In this document: positions 49,507 to 58,876 of the stretch, one piece after another | Layout of the letters: each line of letters begins with the position of its first letter | Position numbering within the stretch: position 1 is the stretch's first letter | Source of the DNA: Bacteroidales bacterium UBA2712 | Lineage (GTDB): Bacteria; Bacteroidota; Bacteroidia; Bacteroidales; Paludibacteraceae | DNA: 64,000 nucleotides | Direction: 5' to 3' | Assembly: GCA_002354055.1 (NCBI GenBank) | Contig: DEKW01000006.1 | Span: forward strand, 17,928 to 81,927 | Made by a program: the position numbers and the translations under genes | The notes under the pieces: generated by a model | What the model was told of the DNA's origin: nothing | What the model saw: only the letters and a program-made list of their open reading frames with translations | The model's database searches: none

Positions 49507-50016
49507 ATGGCTATTTATACCAAAACAGGTGATAAAGGAGAGACTTCTTTAGCCTCCGGAGTACGCGTGGCTAAAACCGATCCGAGGATCGAAGCGTATG
49601 GCACTGTGGATGAACTCAATAGCTGGGTCGGTATGCTCCGGGCTTCGCTGTCAGAGAGCCATATCCAGGAGCAGTTGTCTATTGTTCAGAACAAGCTCTT
49701 TAATCTCGGTGCTGCATTAAGTGAAGCTCCGGGAGAGTGGATTTCAGCGGATGATATACGAACGCTTGAGACCTGGATCGACGAGATGCAGGCTATCGTC
49801 CCGAAGCAAAAAGCATTTATTCTTCCGATGGGTAGCGAACCTGTCTGCAGATGTCATATATGCCGTACCGTCTGCCGCCGTTGTGAACGAAAAATGATTG
49901 AGTCGAATGCTAATCTGACACTTCTCCAATATATCAACCGTTTGAGTGACTTTTTGTTCGTTTTAGCGCGGTATATTTGTCATCTTGCCGGAGAGAAGGA
50001 ATATGCATGGAAATAA
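49507..50016 (+). CDS. Corrinoid adenosyltransferase, PduO type
   Basis: 169 residues. TKTGDKGETSLASGVRV (ATP-binding loop), IEAYGTVDELNSWVG and the C-terminal YINRLSDFLFVLARY are PduO-type marks. It transfers the 5'-deoxyadenosyl group from ATP to cob(I)alamin. The usual AR-vcRRAER stretch reads CRCHICRTVCRRCERKMIE, unusually rich in Cys but keeping the core RRxER. No cobalamin riboswitch is visible. Probably co-transcribed with the methyltransferase gene. Confidence 0.9.
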   Translation: MAIYTKTGDKGETSLASGVRVAKTDPRIEAYGTVDELNSWVGMLRASLSESHIQEQLSIVQNKLFNLGAALSEAPGEWISADDIRTLETWIDEMQAIVPKQKAFILPMGSEPVCRCHICRTVCRRCERKMIESNANLTLLQYINRLSDFLFVLARYICHLAGEKEYAWK

Positions 50017-50096
50017 GTATAAAATGTGTAAAATTTGACGGAAAGTGGCATGAAAGTGTAAAAATCGGCGAAAATTGTTAAATAATGCATGGAATA

Positions 50097-50128
50097 TTTG
50101 CACGTATCAGATAATTTTACTACTTTTG
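50097..50128 (+). promoter_or_regulatory. Promoter of the T9SS operon
   Basis: TTTG 50097-50100, 20 bases, TACTTTTG 50121-50128, leader about 20 bases to the DUF2795 gene. No other standard promoter was seen downstream up to the terminator at 63938. Confidence 0.85.
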
Positions 50129-50151
50129 CACGATTTTTTGTATAAACGCGT

Positions 50152-50379
50152 ATGTATTGGACATTAGAATTAGCATCGAGATTAGACGACGCACCATGGC
50201 CGGCGACGAAGGATGAACTGTTGGATTATGCCAATAGAGAAGGCCTTCCTTTGGAAGTGATCGAGAACCTGAATGAGTTAGAGGGAGATGACGAAGAACA
50301 GTATGAGAGTATATTGGATATTTGGCCGGATTTCCCTACTAATGATGACGACTATATGTACAACGAAGAGGAGTACTGA
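50152..50379 (+). CDS. Small acidic DUF2795-type protein
   Basis: 75 residues, very acidic at the end (DDDYMYNEEEY). The core MYWTLELASRLDDAPWPATKDELLDYANREGLP, VIENLNEL resembles the DUF2795 family of Bacteroidota, a small helical domain of unknown role. First gene of the T9SS operon, three bases before porP. Confidence 0.8.
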   Translation: MYWTLELASRLDDAPWPATKDELLDYANREGLPLEVIENLNELEGDDEEQYESILDIWPDFPTNDDDYMYNEEEY

Positions 50380-50382
50380 TTA

Positions 50383-51348
50383 GTGAAAAGACGTATTGCG
50401 CTTTTGTTGGGGCTTTTGGCCGTTATGACTGCGAGTGCGCAGTTTGACCCGCAAATGGGGCAATATATGTATTTACAGGCTGCCTACAATCCCGCAGCGG
50501 TGGGAGAAGGCGATTTGATGAAGGTAGCGGGCATGCACCGCATGCAGTATGTGGACATTACCAACGCACCGATGAGCACTTGGTTCAGTTTCAGTTCGCC
50601 GTTTGTGATAGGTAAGACTTCACATGGTGCAGGAGTACGGTTCTTGAATGATCGCTACGGATTATTCACTACGCAATCGCTTTATGCTCAATATGCCTAT
50701 CGCCAGAAATTAGGAAAGGGTTATCTGAGTGCCGGTTTGGATCTGGGGTTTGTGAACGTGGGGTTTAAAGGCGATTCGGTGAACCTGAGTAAGATGGGCG
50801 ATGACTACCATGAGACGAACGATGAGGCGATACCTACGGGTAGTAAATCGGGGATGAAGTTCGACATGGGAATAGGTGTTTACTATTGTACGCCGGTTTG
50901 GTGGGTAGGATTGAGCTACAGCCATCTGACACGTCCGAAGATTGACTGGAGCGACGGCACAACGGGTGTACAGCAGATAGTGACACTGGCAGGAACGATG
51001 TATGTGACCGGCGGTTATCGGTTTAGACTGAAGAATTATAAGGAGTGGGTTTTGACGCCTAGCGCCATGGTGATGAGCGATTTTAAGAGTTGGGATGTAA
51101 ACCTTACGCTGATGTGCGATTATAAAGACCGATACCGGTGGGGATTAGGTTATCGCATATTAGGTAGTGTAAATATACTATTAGGAATAGATATTATCTC
51201 CGGGCTGCAGTTGGGCTATAGTTGTGAACTGCCCACCAACAAACTGATGCTGGAGAGTTATGGAAGTCACGAAATATATCTGGCCTACGGATTTGACATC
51301 CTGAAGCCTAAAAGAACGAATAAATATAAATCAATTAGATACTTATAA
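50383..51348 (+). CDS. porP: Type IX secretion outer-membrane protein PorP/SprF family
   Basis: 321 residues from a GTG start. Signal peptide (IALLLGLLAVMTASAQ) and the family motif QFDPQMGQYMYLQAAYNPAAVGEG at the mature N terminus (read in parts: QYMYLQAAYNPA). The rest forms a PorP/SprF beta barrel (GAGVRFLNDRYGLFTTQSLYAQYAY; CTPVWWVGLSYSHLTRPKI). PorP binds the C-terminal side of T9SS structures, and some SprF paralogues serve type B cargo. It sits directly before gldK as in most T9SS loci. Confidence 0.93.
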   Translation: MKRRIALLLGLLAVMTASAQFDPQMGQYMYLQAAYNPAAVGEGDLMKVAGMHRMQYVDITNAPMSTWFSFSSPFVIGKTSHGAGVRFLNDRYGLFTTQSLYAQYAYRQKLGKGYLSAGLDLGFVNVGFKGDSVNLSKMGDDYHETNDEAIPTGSKSGMKFDMGIGVYYCTPVWWVGLSYSHLTRPKIDWSDGTTGVQQIVTLAGTMYVTGGYRFRLKNYKEWVLTPSAMVMSDFKSWDVNLTLMCDYKDRYRWGLGYRILGSVNILLGIDIISGLQLGYSCELPTNKLMLESYGSHEIYLAYGFDILKPKRTNKYKSIRYL

Positions 51349-51350
51349 GT

Positions 51351-52697
51351 ATGAAAATGAGTAAGATTTTGCCGTTCATCGCGTTAGCGCTGATAATGGC
51401 GGGTTGCAACAAACCGGCTGGTGAACTCGTGGGAGCTCGCAAGTCTACCAATTTTAAGGAGGCTAATCCTTATGGTATGTTGTTTATCAAGAAAGGTAGT
51501 TTCATGATGGGTGCCAACACGCAGTCTGCTGTCTTTGAGCAGCCGGACAATGTGGTAATGGTTACCGTGGATGCTTTCTGGATGGATGAGACAGAGATCA
51601 CCAACAATGAGTACCACCAATTCGTGGATTGGGTTCGTGACTCCATCGCATTGACCAACCTGATTGCTGCCGGTATGACGGATTATGCTATTCAGCCGAA
51701 GGATGAAGATTTCGATGAAGAGAATTTCCGCATCAACTGGAGCAAGAAAGTGCCATGGAAGAGCAAGGAAGAAGATGTCGTTGATGCATTGGCCACAATG
51801 TACTATTCGGATGGACGTCTGAACACGAACAATCTTCATTATCGCTATAACTGGGTGAATATGGATGAAGCGCTGCCGCAACGTAATAAATTCGACGTGG
51901 CAACCAGTACGTATCCTCCCGGAGCTACTGCTCGTGTAGATACCTTCTGGGTGAATGCTAATAATGAAATCTGTGATTCGACAATCATCCGTCCGCTTCG
52001 TGAGCCGAAAGACCTGCTGACGGAGAAGATCATCTGTATCTATCCGGATACTCTGGTTTGGGCACGTGATTTCCAGTTCTCGTATAATGACCCGTTGTTG
52101 CACATGTATTTCAAGCATCCGGGATATTCGGAGTATCCTGTTGTCGGTGTAACTTGGGAGCAGGCGCATGCATTCTGCAACTGGCGCACAAAATTATTTA
52201 ACATGCATTCTCCTATGGAGGTGAACGAGTATCGTCTGCCGACGGAGGCTCAGTGGGAGTATGCTGCCCGTGGTGGCCGTAAGATGGCTATGTATCCTTG
52301 GGGTAGCAACTATGCACGTGATGGCAAGGGTTGTTTCTTTGCAAACTTCAAGCCTTATCGTGGAGCTTACAATGATGATACCGGTACTACCACAATGAAG
52401 GTGGCGCAGTTCCGTCCGAATGATTTCGGTCTGTTCGACATGGCTGGAAACGTATCGGAGTGGACTAACTCGGCGTATCAGAGTGCGGCTAATACGCATA
52501 TTCACGATTTGAACCCGGATTATAGCTATATGGCTCGTAAAGCAGATCCGGATATCTTGAAACGCAAAGTTATCAAAGGTGGTAGCTGGAAGGATATCAG
52601 TTACTTCATGCAGTGCGGTGTGCGTACGTATGAGTACCAATATGAGAGCCGTCCGTACATCGGATTCCGTTGCGTCCGCGCGTACATAGGCGATTAA
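51351..52697 (+). CDS. gldK: T9SS ring lipoprotein GldK/PorK
   Basis: 448 residues. Lipobox LIMAGC (Cys19). An FGE-sulfatase-type fold fills the rest: MLFIKKGSFMMGANTQSA, VDAFWMDETEITNNEYHQFVDWV, YRLPTEAQWEYAARGG, FGLFDMAGNVSEWTNSAY, KVIKGGSWKDISYFMQ, YIGFRCVRAY. GldK forms, with GldN, the periplasmic ring of the T9SS attached to the outer membrane. Compare the FGE-fold in the TIR protein at 4473. Confidence 0.95.
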   Translation: MKMSKILPFIALALIMAGCNKPAGELVGARKSTNFKEANPYGMLFIKKGSFMMGANTQSAVFEQPDNVVMVTVDAFWMDETEITNNEYHQFVDWVRDSIALTNLIAAGMTDYAIQPKDEDFDEENFRINWSKKVPWKSKEEDVVDALATMYYSDGRLNTNNLHYRYNWVNMDEALPQRNKFDVATSTYPPGATARVDTFWVNANNEICDSTIIRPLREPKDLLTEKIICIYPDTLVWARDFQFSYNDPLLHMYFKHPGYSEYPVVGVTWEQAHAFCNWRTKLFNMHSPMEVNEYRLPTEAQWEYAARGGRKMAMYPWGSNYARDGKGCFFANFKPYRGAYNDDTGTTTMKVAQFRPNDFGLFDMAGNVSEWTNSAYQSAANTHIHDLNPDYSYMARKADPDILKRKVIKGGSWKDISYFMQCGVRTYEYQYESRPYIGFRCVRAYIGD

Positions 52698-52739
52698 TAT
52701 AAATAATGAAATAACAAATTAAAAAAAAGCAATATAATT

Positions 52740-53669
52740 ATGGCTACAGAAAAAGCTGCAAAGCAAGGTTTTGGCGCAAGATTCTTCCATTGGTATGAGT
52801 CTTATGAAGGAAAAAACATCGTAAACATCGTTTACTCGGCAGGTGCATCCGTCGTTATTATCGGTGCATTGTTTAAGATCCTTCACTGGCCGGGTGCCAG
52901 CCAGGTGTTGATGGTCGGTATGTTTACCGAGGCATTCTTGTTCTTGATTGGTACGTTGGAGCATCCGCATCCTGAGTTCCACTGGGAGAACGTGTTCCCG
53001 CAGTTGTTGGAGTATGGTACCAAGCCTGAATTGTTGGAGGAGAAATCGCATCAACCTCGTCCTACTTTGTTGGGAGCAGGCGTGTCAGGAGGTGCTCCTG
53101 TTGCGGCTACTGGTATTTCTGCTGCGGCAGTTCCCGCTGCTGAAGCAGGTGCAAAAGCTCCGGGTCTCAAGGATGAGGATTACAAAGCATTGAAAGAGGG
53201 CTTGAATGAGTTGGCTAAAACGGCTACGCAGTTTGCTGAGTTGGGTAAAGTGGCTCAAACAGGCGTTAAACTGAACGAGAAACTGGCTGCAGCTGAAGCC
53301 GCTACCTCTGAATACGCTGCTAAATTGGCAAATGCCGGCATCGCTACCGATGGCTTGGCACAGGCAACACAAGGCCTCTCCGGCGCATACAATCAGATTG
53401 GCGCTGATATGAAGAGTGTTGCTGAGGAGACGAAAGCATATAAGGCTGGCGTAGAGCAAGTAGGCAAGAGTATTGCTTCTCTCAACTCTGTATACGAATT
53501 ACAACTGCAGGCGGTTAACGCTCAGATTGAGGCACAGAAGAATGCCGCTGCTGCAGCAAAAGAGGCTGCTGAAGCCCAGGTTGCTTTCGCAAACGGTGCT
53601 AAACAGCTGCAAAAGCAAGTAGCTGATCTCAATGGTATCTATGGTAACATGCTGAACGCTTTGGCATAA
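52740..53669 (+). CDS. gldL: T9SS motor subunit GldL/PorL
   Basis: 309 residues. Two N-terminal membrane helices (about 28-45 and 53-72) include IVYSAGASVVIIGALFKILHWPGA and MFTEAFLFLIG; Glu64 in helix 2 is at the place of the proton-channel Glu of GldL motors. The rest is a cytoplasmic Ala/Glu/Lys-rich coiled coil (about 135-309). With GldM it forms the proton-driven rotary motor of the T9SS. Confidence 0.95.
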   Translation: MATEKAAKQGFGARFFHWYESYEGKNIVNIVYSAGASVVIIGALFKILHWPGASQVLMVGMFTEAFLFLIGTLEHPHPEFHWENVFPQLLEYGTKPELLEEKSHQPRPTLLGAGVSGGAPVAATGISAAAVPAAEAGAKAPGLKDEDYKALKEGLNELAKTATQFAELGKVAQTGVKLNEKLAAAEAATSEYAAKLANAGIATDGLAQATQGLSGAYNQIGADMKSVAEETKAYKAGVEQVGKSIASLNSVYELQLQAVNAQIEAQKNAAAAAKEAAEAQVAFANGAKQLQKQVADLNGIYGNMLNALA

Positions 53670-53713
53670 GTTATTGAAAAACAGTTTAATATAAACGATA
53701 AAACACTTCAGCA

Positions 53714-55285
53714 ATGGGTGGAGCAAAAAACTGTCCGGAAACCCCGAGACAAAAGATGATTGGTATGATGTACTTGGTGCTCACCGCCATGTTGGCGTTG
53801 AACGTAAGTACGGATATCCTCAATGGTTTTACATTGGTGGACAATAGTCTGCACTCCTCTATCGCTGCATCGGATACGCGTAATGCTAAACTCTATCGCG
53901 ACTTCCAGGCGGCAAACGCCGATAACCCTGAGAAAACGCAAGAGTGGTTCGATAAGGCTGTAGAGGTTCAAAAACGTGCGGATTCACTTTTTAACTATAT
54001 CCAAGATTTCAAGGAGCATATTGCTATCCTCGCCGACGGTCAGAAGAAAGTGAACGAGCTCAAGGCGCAAGGCATCGACCCTACGATGCATATTGAGGGA
54101 AACTCCAATTTGGATGTGACTGGTCAATACGCTATTGTGCAAGGTAATGGTTTGATCCTCAAAGAGATCGTGGCTTACTATCGTGACTATGCAGCCGGTT
54201 TGGCAGAGAACGATGCCGAGTTGCGTACCTCTATTCAGCAAACATTAGCTACCGAGCGCGGTTGGAATGCACACGAGAAAGATTCCTGCGACTGGGAGGT
54301 TGCCGTGTTCGACGGCATGCCTGTTGGTGCGTCGATCACTATCCTGACGAAGATGCAGAACGATGTTCGTTCTACGGAGAGTGAGTTGATTCAGTACCTT
54401 ATGGATCGTACGGATGCGGGTGACCTGCGCGTGAATAAACTGAACGCGTACGTGATTCCGAATTCCAATTATGTGATTCGTGGTGGTAAGTACACAGCGC
54501 AGATTATCTTGGCTGCCGTTGACTCAACGCAACGTCCTGAGTACTATGTGGAGGGTCAGCGTATCAATGATCAGGGTCTTTATGAAGTTGCTGCCGCAGG
54601 TGTCGGATTGAAGAAATACTCCGGTTGGATCGCTTATCAGAATCCTTCGACGGGAGAGATGGAGAACCTGCCGTTCGAAAGCGAGTATAGCGTAGGCGAA
54701 CCGGCTGTGACAATCTCCAATAACGATCTGAACATTATGTATCGCGGCTATGATAACAAGTTCTCGATCTCTGTTCCTGGTGTCGCTAATGACAAAGTGA
54801 AGGTGAGTGTTAATGGCGCTTCCGTTCGTCAGCAAGGTGGTATCTGGATTATCAAGCCGGGTGATGGAACGAAGAGCGTTTCGATTTCCGTATCTGCTGA
54901 GTTGGATGGCCGTATGCAGCCGATGGGAAGTAAAGAGTACCGCGTGAAGGCTCTGCCGAAACCAGGTGCTTACTTCAAATCCGGCGAAAACGAATATAAC
55001 GGTGAAAAGGCTATTCCTCGTAGTGCTTTGTTGAATGCCGGTGCAACGGTAATCGCTTCTTACGGTCCTGATGGTCTATTGGATTTGCCGTTCCAGATTT
55101 CCGGCTTCCGTGCCAATATCAACGGTGTATATCTGGAGTCTCGCGGCAATAAGTTCACTCGTGAGCAGTTGGATCGTTTGGGCAAACTGAAACCGGGTAA
55201 CTCGGTTATTATCACGGATATCCGTGCAAAAGGTCCGGACGGCAAAGAGATTCGCCTTTCCCCGATTCCTTTAACTCTGAACTAA
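53714..55285 (+). CDS. gldM: T9SS motor subunit GldM/PorM
   Basis: 523 residues. One N-terminal membrane helix (MIGMMYLVLTAMLALNVSTDIL) then four periplasmic domains; SPRQKMI-type N terminus and motifs such as GGKYTAQIILAAVD, GLKKYSGWIAYQNPS fit GldM. The dimeric shaft carries energy from GldL to the GldKN ring. Confidence 0.95.
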   Translation: MGGAKNCPETPRQKMIGMMYLVLTAMLALNVSTDILNGFTLVDNSLHSSIAASDTRNAKLYRDFQAANADNPEKTQEWFDKAVEVQKRADSLFNYIQDFKEHIAILADGQKKVNELKAQGIDPTMHIEGNSNLDVTGQYAIVQGNGLILKEIVAYYRDYAAGLAENDAELRTSIQQTLATERGWNAHEKDSCDWEVAVFDGMPVGASITILTKMQNDVRSTESELIQYLMDRTDAGDLRVNKLNAYVIPNSNYVIRGGKYTAQIILAAVDSTQRPEYYVEGQRINDQGLYEVAAAGVGLKKYSGWIAYQNPSTGEMENLPFESEYSVGEPAVTISNNDLNIMYRGYDNKFSISVPGVANDKVKVSVNGASVRQQGGIWIIKPGDGTKSVSISVSAELDGRMQPMGSKEYRVKALPKPGAYFKSGENEYNGEKAIPRSALLNAGATVIASYGPDGLLDLPFQISGFRANINGVYLESRGNKFTREQLDRLGKLKPGNSVIITDIRAKGPDGKEIRLSPIPLTLN

Positions 55286-55298
55286 TAGAATTAATCGT

Positions 55299-56246
55299 AT
55301 GATGAAGAAAATTAGTATTATTGCTTGCCTTCTTTGCAGCGTAATGGCTGCTCAAGCGCAACACAAGGTGATTTCGTTCTTTGACGAAATGGGTAGTGCT
55401 CGTATCCAAACGGAGGAGTTCTCGCAAGCGCATGACACGATAGTGATGGTTGATCACCGTATTGACGACGTGATCTGGGCTCGTTATGTATATCGAATCA
55501 TTGATATGCGTTACAAACAGAACTATCAACTGTATTTCCCGACAAAATCGGATGACGCGGACTATCGTAACTTGTTCAAAGTGATTGCTGATGCCGTGGT
55601 AGATGGTCTGCCTATCTATGAGAAGAACATGGAGACCATCAAGCCGGACTTCAAGCAAGATCCTCTTTCCAAGGACATGATCCCTATGATGTTCATGGCG
55701 GATGATCCTACGGCTGACTATTCGGACGATCCGACTCACTTTGATATCACGGCTTCCGATGCTATGTTGATCCACTACGACAGTGTAGCGGATGAGTTGT
55801 CGGGCCATTTCTATCGCTTTGAACCGATTGTGAAGAACCAGCTGAAGTATCTGATCCAGGAAGTGGTGTTCTTCGATAAGCACACTTCGCGTCTGCATCA
55901 GAAAATCATGGGTATAGCTCCGCTTCAATCAGACCTGATTACAACCCGTGACAGTTCGAATGTGATGAGTTCGTTACGCGAGTCGATTATGTTCTGGATC
56001 CCGTTCGATGCACTGCGTCCTTATCTGGCTATGCAGTATGCTATACCTAACCGCAACGAGGTGAAGCGTGTGACGTTCGACGAGTTCTTCCAGAAACGTC
56101 TGTTCACTTCGTATATCGTAGGTGAAGGAAACATGTATAACCGTTGGATTCCGGACTATGCAAAGGAGGAATCGGAAGTGAAGAAAGAACAAGCCCGCAT
56201 CGCAAGCGAGCTGCTTACTTTTGAACAAGACCTCTGGGAATATTAA
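55299..56246 (+). CDS. gldN: T9SS ring protein GldN/PorN
   Basis: 315 residues with signal peptide (MMKKISIIACLLCSVMAAQAQ). GldN marks: HRIDDVIWARYVYRIIDMRYKQN-type opening and YQLYFPTK, LVIQEVVFFDKHTSRLHQKIMGIAPL-type middle. Partner of GldK in the periplasmic ring. The stop TAA shares an A with the ftsX ATG, so ftsX is coupled to the T9SS genes. Confidence 0.94.
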   Translation: MMKKISIIACLLCSVMAAQAQHKVISFFDEMGSARIQTEEFSQAHDTIVMVDHRIDDVIWARYVYRIIDMRYKQNYQLYFPTKSDDADYRNLFKVIADAVVDGLPIYEKNMETIKPDFKQDPLSKDMIPMMFMADDPTADYSDDPTHFDITASDAMLIHYDSVADELSGHFYRFEPIVKNQLKYLIQEVVFFDKHTSRLHQKIMGIAPLQSDLITTRDSSNVMSSLRESIMFWIPFDALRPYLAMQYAIPNRNEVKRVTFDEFFQKRLFTSYIVGEGNMYNRWIPDYAKEESEVKKEQARIASELLTFEQDLWEY

Positions 56247-57106
56247 TGCGAAAACATCGCTTTCGTAATTCATATCTTATTTCCGCAATCAGCGTTTCGC
56301 TGGTGTTATGCCTTATAGGCTTGGAATGTGTGCTCCTGCTTTCTGCAGGGGCACTTGTTACACGCATGCGCGAGAACATCACCATTACGGCGGTGCTCTC
56401 CGTGGATGCGGATAGTGCGCAGTGTGCGCGTTTGGAACAGATTCTATCTGTCGGTAACAGGTGTAGTGGTTATACCTATGTATCTGCCCAACAGGCCTTG
56501 GAGGAGCATGTCCGTTCATTAGGAGAGGACCCCTCTTCTTTTTTGGGATATAACCCCCTTTCTGCCAGCTATGAAGTGCATCCTACAGATGCTTACAGTT
56601 CGCCGGATAGCCTGGCGTTGATAGCTGAGCAGTTGGAGGCACTCCCGTATGTCACAGAGGTGCTCTATCCGCGTGATTTAGCGGATCTGATGAGCAGTAA
56701 TGTGCACGATTTCTCGCTCATACTGATGGGTATAGCGCTTGCGCTCCTTTTGGTTTCTTTGGTGCTGATAGTCAATACCATCCGCCTGCAGATCTACTCC
56801 CAGCGGTTTATCATCAACACTATGACGCTCGTCGGCGCTACCTCTTGGGTCACCCGCAAGCCGTTTGTGTTGCGGAACATGCTGATGGGGTTCTGTGCAG
56901 GCATCGTAGCCCTTGGAATCTTAGCCGGAGTGGTGTATTATGTGGAACGCACTTTAGGAATGATTCTATTCCCGTTGACCTGGCAAAATATCACATTTGT
57001 ATCTGTGGTTGTCTTGTGCTCCGGCGTCCTGATTACACTCCTTGCTTCTCTTATTGCAACAGGCAAATATATCCGCATGGATAATAACTCGTTGTACGAA
57101 ATCTAA
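56246..57106 (+). CDS. ftsX: Cell division ABC permease FtsX
   Basis: 286 residues, four membrane helices with one large periplasmic loop between helices 1 and 2 (about 40-165). NSYLISAISVSLVLCLIGLE, the loop with FLGYNPLSASYEV and the late LVSLVLIVNTIRLQIYSQRF, TMTLVGATSWVTRKPFVLR are FtsX marks. With FtsE (not here) it regulates peptidoglycan hydrolysis at division. First of the conserved ftsX-DUF3098-uppP-truB-queA group. Confidence 0.92.
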   Translation: MRKHRFRNSYLISAISVSLVLCLIGLECVLLLSAGALVTRMRENITITAVLSVDADSAQCARLEQILSVGNRCSGYTYVSAQQALEEHVRSLGEDPSSFLGYNPLSASYEVHPTDAYSSPDSLALIAEQLEALPYVTEVLYPRDLADLMSSNVHDFSLILMGIALALLLVSLVLIVNTIRLQIYSQRFIINTMTLVGATSWVTRKPFVLRNMLMGFCAGIVALGILAGVVYYVERTLGMILFPLTWQNITFVSVVVLCSGVLITLLASLIATGKYIRMDNNSLYEI

Positions 57107-57123
57107 AATTTCTATATTTGGTT

Positions 57124-57336
57124 ATGAAACATTTATCTACGCTTAATCTCATCCTGATAGCAGTCTCTTTTGCCATCATCATTCTGGGATTTGCCCTGAT
57201 GGCTGGAGAGCCTTCCGGTGAGGTGTATAACCCGGATATTTTCTCTTTCCGCCGAATAACGGTAGGTCCGATGATCTCGTTGTTCGGGTTTGTATGCATG
57301 ATATTTGCGATTTTATTCCGCGGTAAGAAGAAATGA
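57124..57336 (+). CDS. DUF3098 small membrane protein
   Basis: 70 residues, two membrane helices (LILIAVSFAIIILGFALMAG and PMISLFGFVCMIFAILFRG) with NPDIFSFRRITVGP between them, which is the DUF3098 signature. Function unknown; always near ftsX and uppP in Bacteroidota as far as I recall. A TTG six bases upstream could also start. Overlaps uppP by four bases (ATGA). Confidence 0.88.
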   Translation: MKHLSTLNLILIAVSFAIIILGFALMAGEPSGEVYNPDIFSFRRITVGPMISLFGFVCMIFAILFRGKKK

Positions 57337-58139
57337 GTTGGTTAGAGGCGCTTATATTAGGTATCGTTCAGGGACTCACGGAGTTCCTGCCTGTTTCTTC
57401 TTCAGGCCATCTGGAGATAGGTCAGGCGCTGTTAGGGACCTCCGGCGAGGAGAATCTCAGTTTCGCCATTATCGTTCATACAGCAACGGTATTGTCCACT
57501 CTGGTCGTCTTGTGGCGTGAGGTAGCGAGCCTTTTTACAGGTACCTTTACTACCTGGAAATGGAATGCAGAGAAAGAGTATGTGGCGAAGATTCTGGTAT
57601 CGATGATTCCTGTTTTTGTCATCGGTATGTTCTTTAAAGACGAGGTGGAGGCGCTGTTTGGCAACGGTCTCTTGCTCGTCGGTATATGCCTGCTGATCAC
57701 GGCTTTCTTGCTCGGCCTGAGCGAGTGGCTTCAGCGCCGCCGTCAGAACGCAGGGCATGAGGTGACATACAAGGATGCGATTATCATCGGCCTGGCGCAG
57801 GCTTGCGCCGTCTTACCGGGCCTTAGTCGCTCCGGTACGACGATCGCTACCGGCCTGTTATGCGGTGTCAAGAAGGAGAGCGTGGCGCAATTCTCCTTCC
57901 TAATGGTACTCATCCCTATCTTAGGAGAAGCGTTTCTCGACCTGCTGAAGCTCCTTCAGGGCGAAATGGTATCTGATTTGGCATTACTCCCTGCGGTAGT
58001 CGGCTTTGTGGCGGCTTTCGTCACCGGATGTCTTGCTTGCCGTTTCATGCTGGAGATAGTCCGCCGCCAGCGTCTGGTATGGTTCGCCATCTACTGCGCT
58101 ATCGTGGGTTCCGTAACGATTATTGCTACCGTCTGCTGA
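57333..58139 (+). CDS. uppP: Undecaprenyl-diphosphatase
   Basis: 268 residues, about eight membrane helices. The two conserved regions are GIVQGLTEFLPVSSSGHLEI and LPGLSRSGTTIATGLL. It dephosphorylates undecaprenyl diphosphate to recycle the lipid carrier for cell-wall synthesis and confers bacitracin resistance in some hosts. Confidence 0.95.
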   Translation: MSWLEALILGIVQGLTEFLPVSSSGHLEIGQALLGTSGEENLSFAIIVHTATVLSTLVVLWREVASLFTGTFTTWKWNAEKEYVAKILVSMIPVFVIGMFFKDEVEALFGNGLLLVGICLLITAFLLGLSEWLQRRRQNAGHEVTYKDAIIIGLAQACAVLPGLSRSGTTIATGLLCGVKKESVAQFSFLMVLIPILGEAFLDLLKLLQGEMVSDLALLPAVVGFVAAFVTGCLACRFMLEIVRRQRLVWFAIYCAIVGSVTIIATVC

Positions 58140-58140
58140 T

Positions 58141-58836
58141 ATGTGGGATTTTGAGCAAGGCGAGGTGTTGGCTTTTGACAAGCCGCTGCACTGGACTTCC
58201 TTTGACCTGGTGGCTAAAGTGCGGTATAACCTTTGCAAGAAACTGGGTACCAAGAAACTGAAGGTCGGTCATACCGGCACCTTGGATCCTCTGGCAACGG
58301 GCGTGGTCGTCATCTGTACCGGGCGCAAAACGAAACTGATTGACCAGTTGCAGTATGACGTCAAGGAATACATCGCCACGCTACAATTAGGTGCCACGAC
58401 ACCTTCGTATGACTTGGAGAAGGAGATTGACCAAACATACCCGACGGAGCATATCACCCGGGAACTGATAGACCGGACGATCCCCCTCTTTAAGGGAGAA
58501 CAATGGCAAACACCACCGGCTTTCTCTGCCATCCAGATTAACGGTAAAAGGGCATATGAGTTTGCCCGCAAAGGCGAAGAGGTAGAACTCAAACCGAGGC
58601 TTTTGGTGATCGATGAGATAGAAATACTGAATTTTGACGAAGAGAAAATGCTCCTCACCATCCGAGTCGTGTGCTCCAAAGGAACCTACATCCGCGCGCT
58701 GGCGCGCGACATCGGTGAGCGCCTCAACTCTGGAGCGCACCTCACCGCCTTACGCAGAACCCGTGTGGGAGACACCCGTGTGGAGGACTGCTATACGATA
58801 GAACAATTTTTGGAAAAACTGAATGCTGAAAACTGA
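58141..58836 (+). CDS. truB: tRNA pseudouridine(55) synthase
   Basis: 231 residues. GHTGTLDPLATGVVV carries the catalytic Asp49; QWQTPPAFSAIQINGKRAYEFAR and CSKGTYIRALARDIG are the other TruB motifs. Start 58141 directly follows the uppP stop. The final residues (LEKLNAEN) and the bases after the stop (58826-58855) run into a short tandem repeat (CTGAATG/CTGAAAA units), so the C terminus may have been moved by repeat insertion. Confidence 0.95.
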   Translation: MWDFEQGEVLAFDKPLHWTSFDLVAKVRYNLCKKLGTKKLKVGHTGTLDPLATGVVVICTGRKTKLIDQLQYDVKEYIATLQLGATTPSYDLEKEIDQTYPTEHITRELIDRTIPLFKGEQWQTPPAFSAIQINGKRAYEFARKGEEVELKPRLLVIDEIEILNFDEEKMLLTIRVVCSKGTYIRALARDIGERLNSGAHLTALRRTRVGDTRVEDCYTIEQFLEKLNAEN

Positions 58837-58876
58837 ATGTTGAAAGCTCTAAAAGATTATGTACAAATCCAATGAT

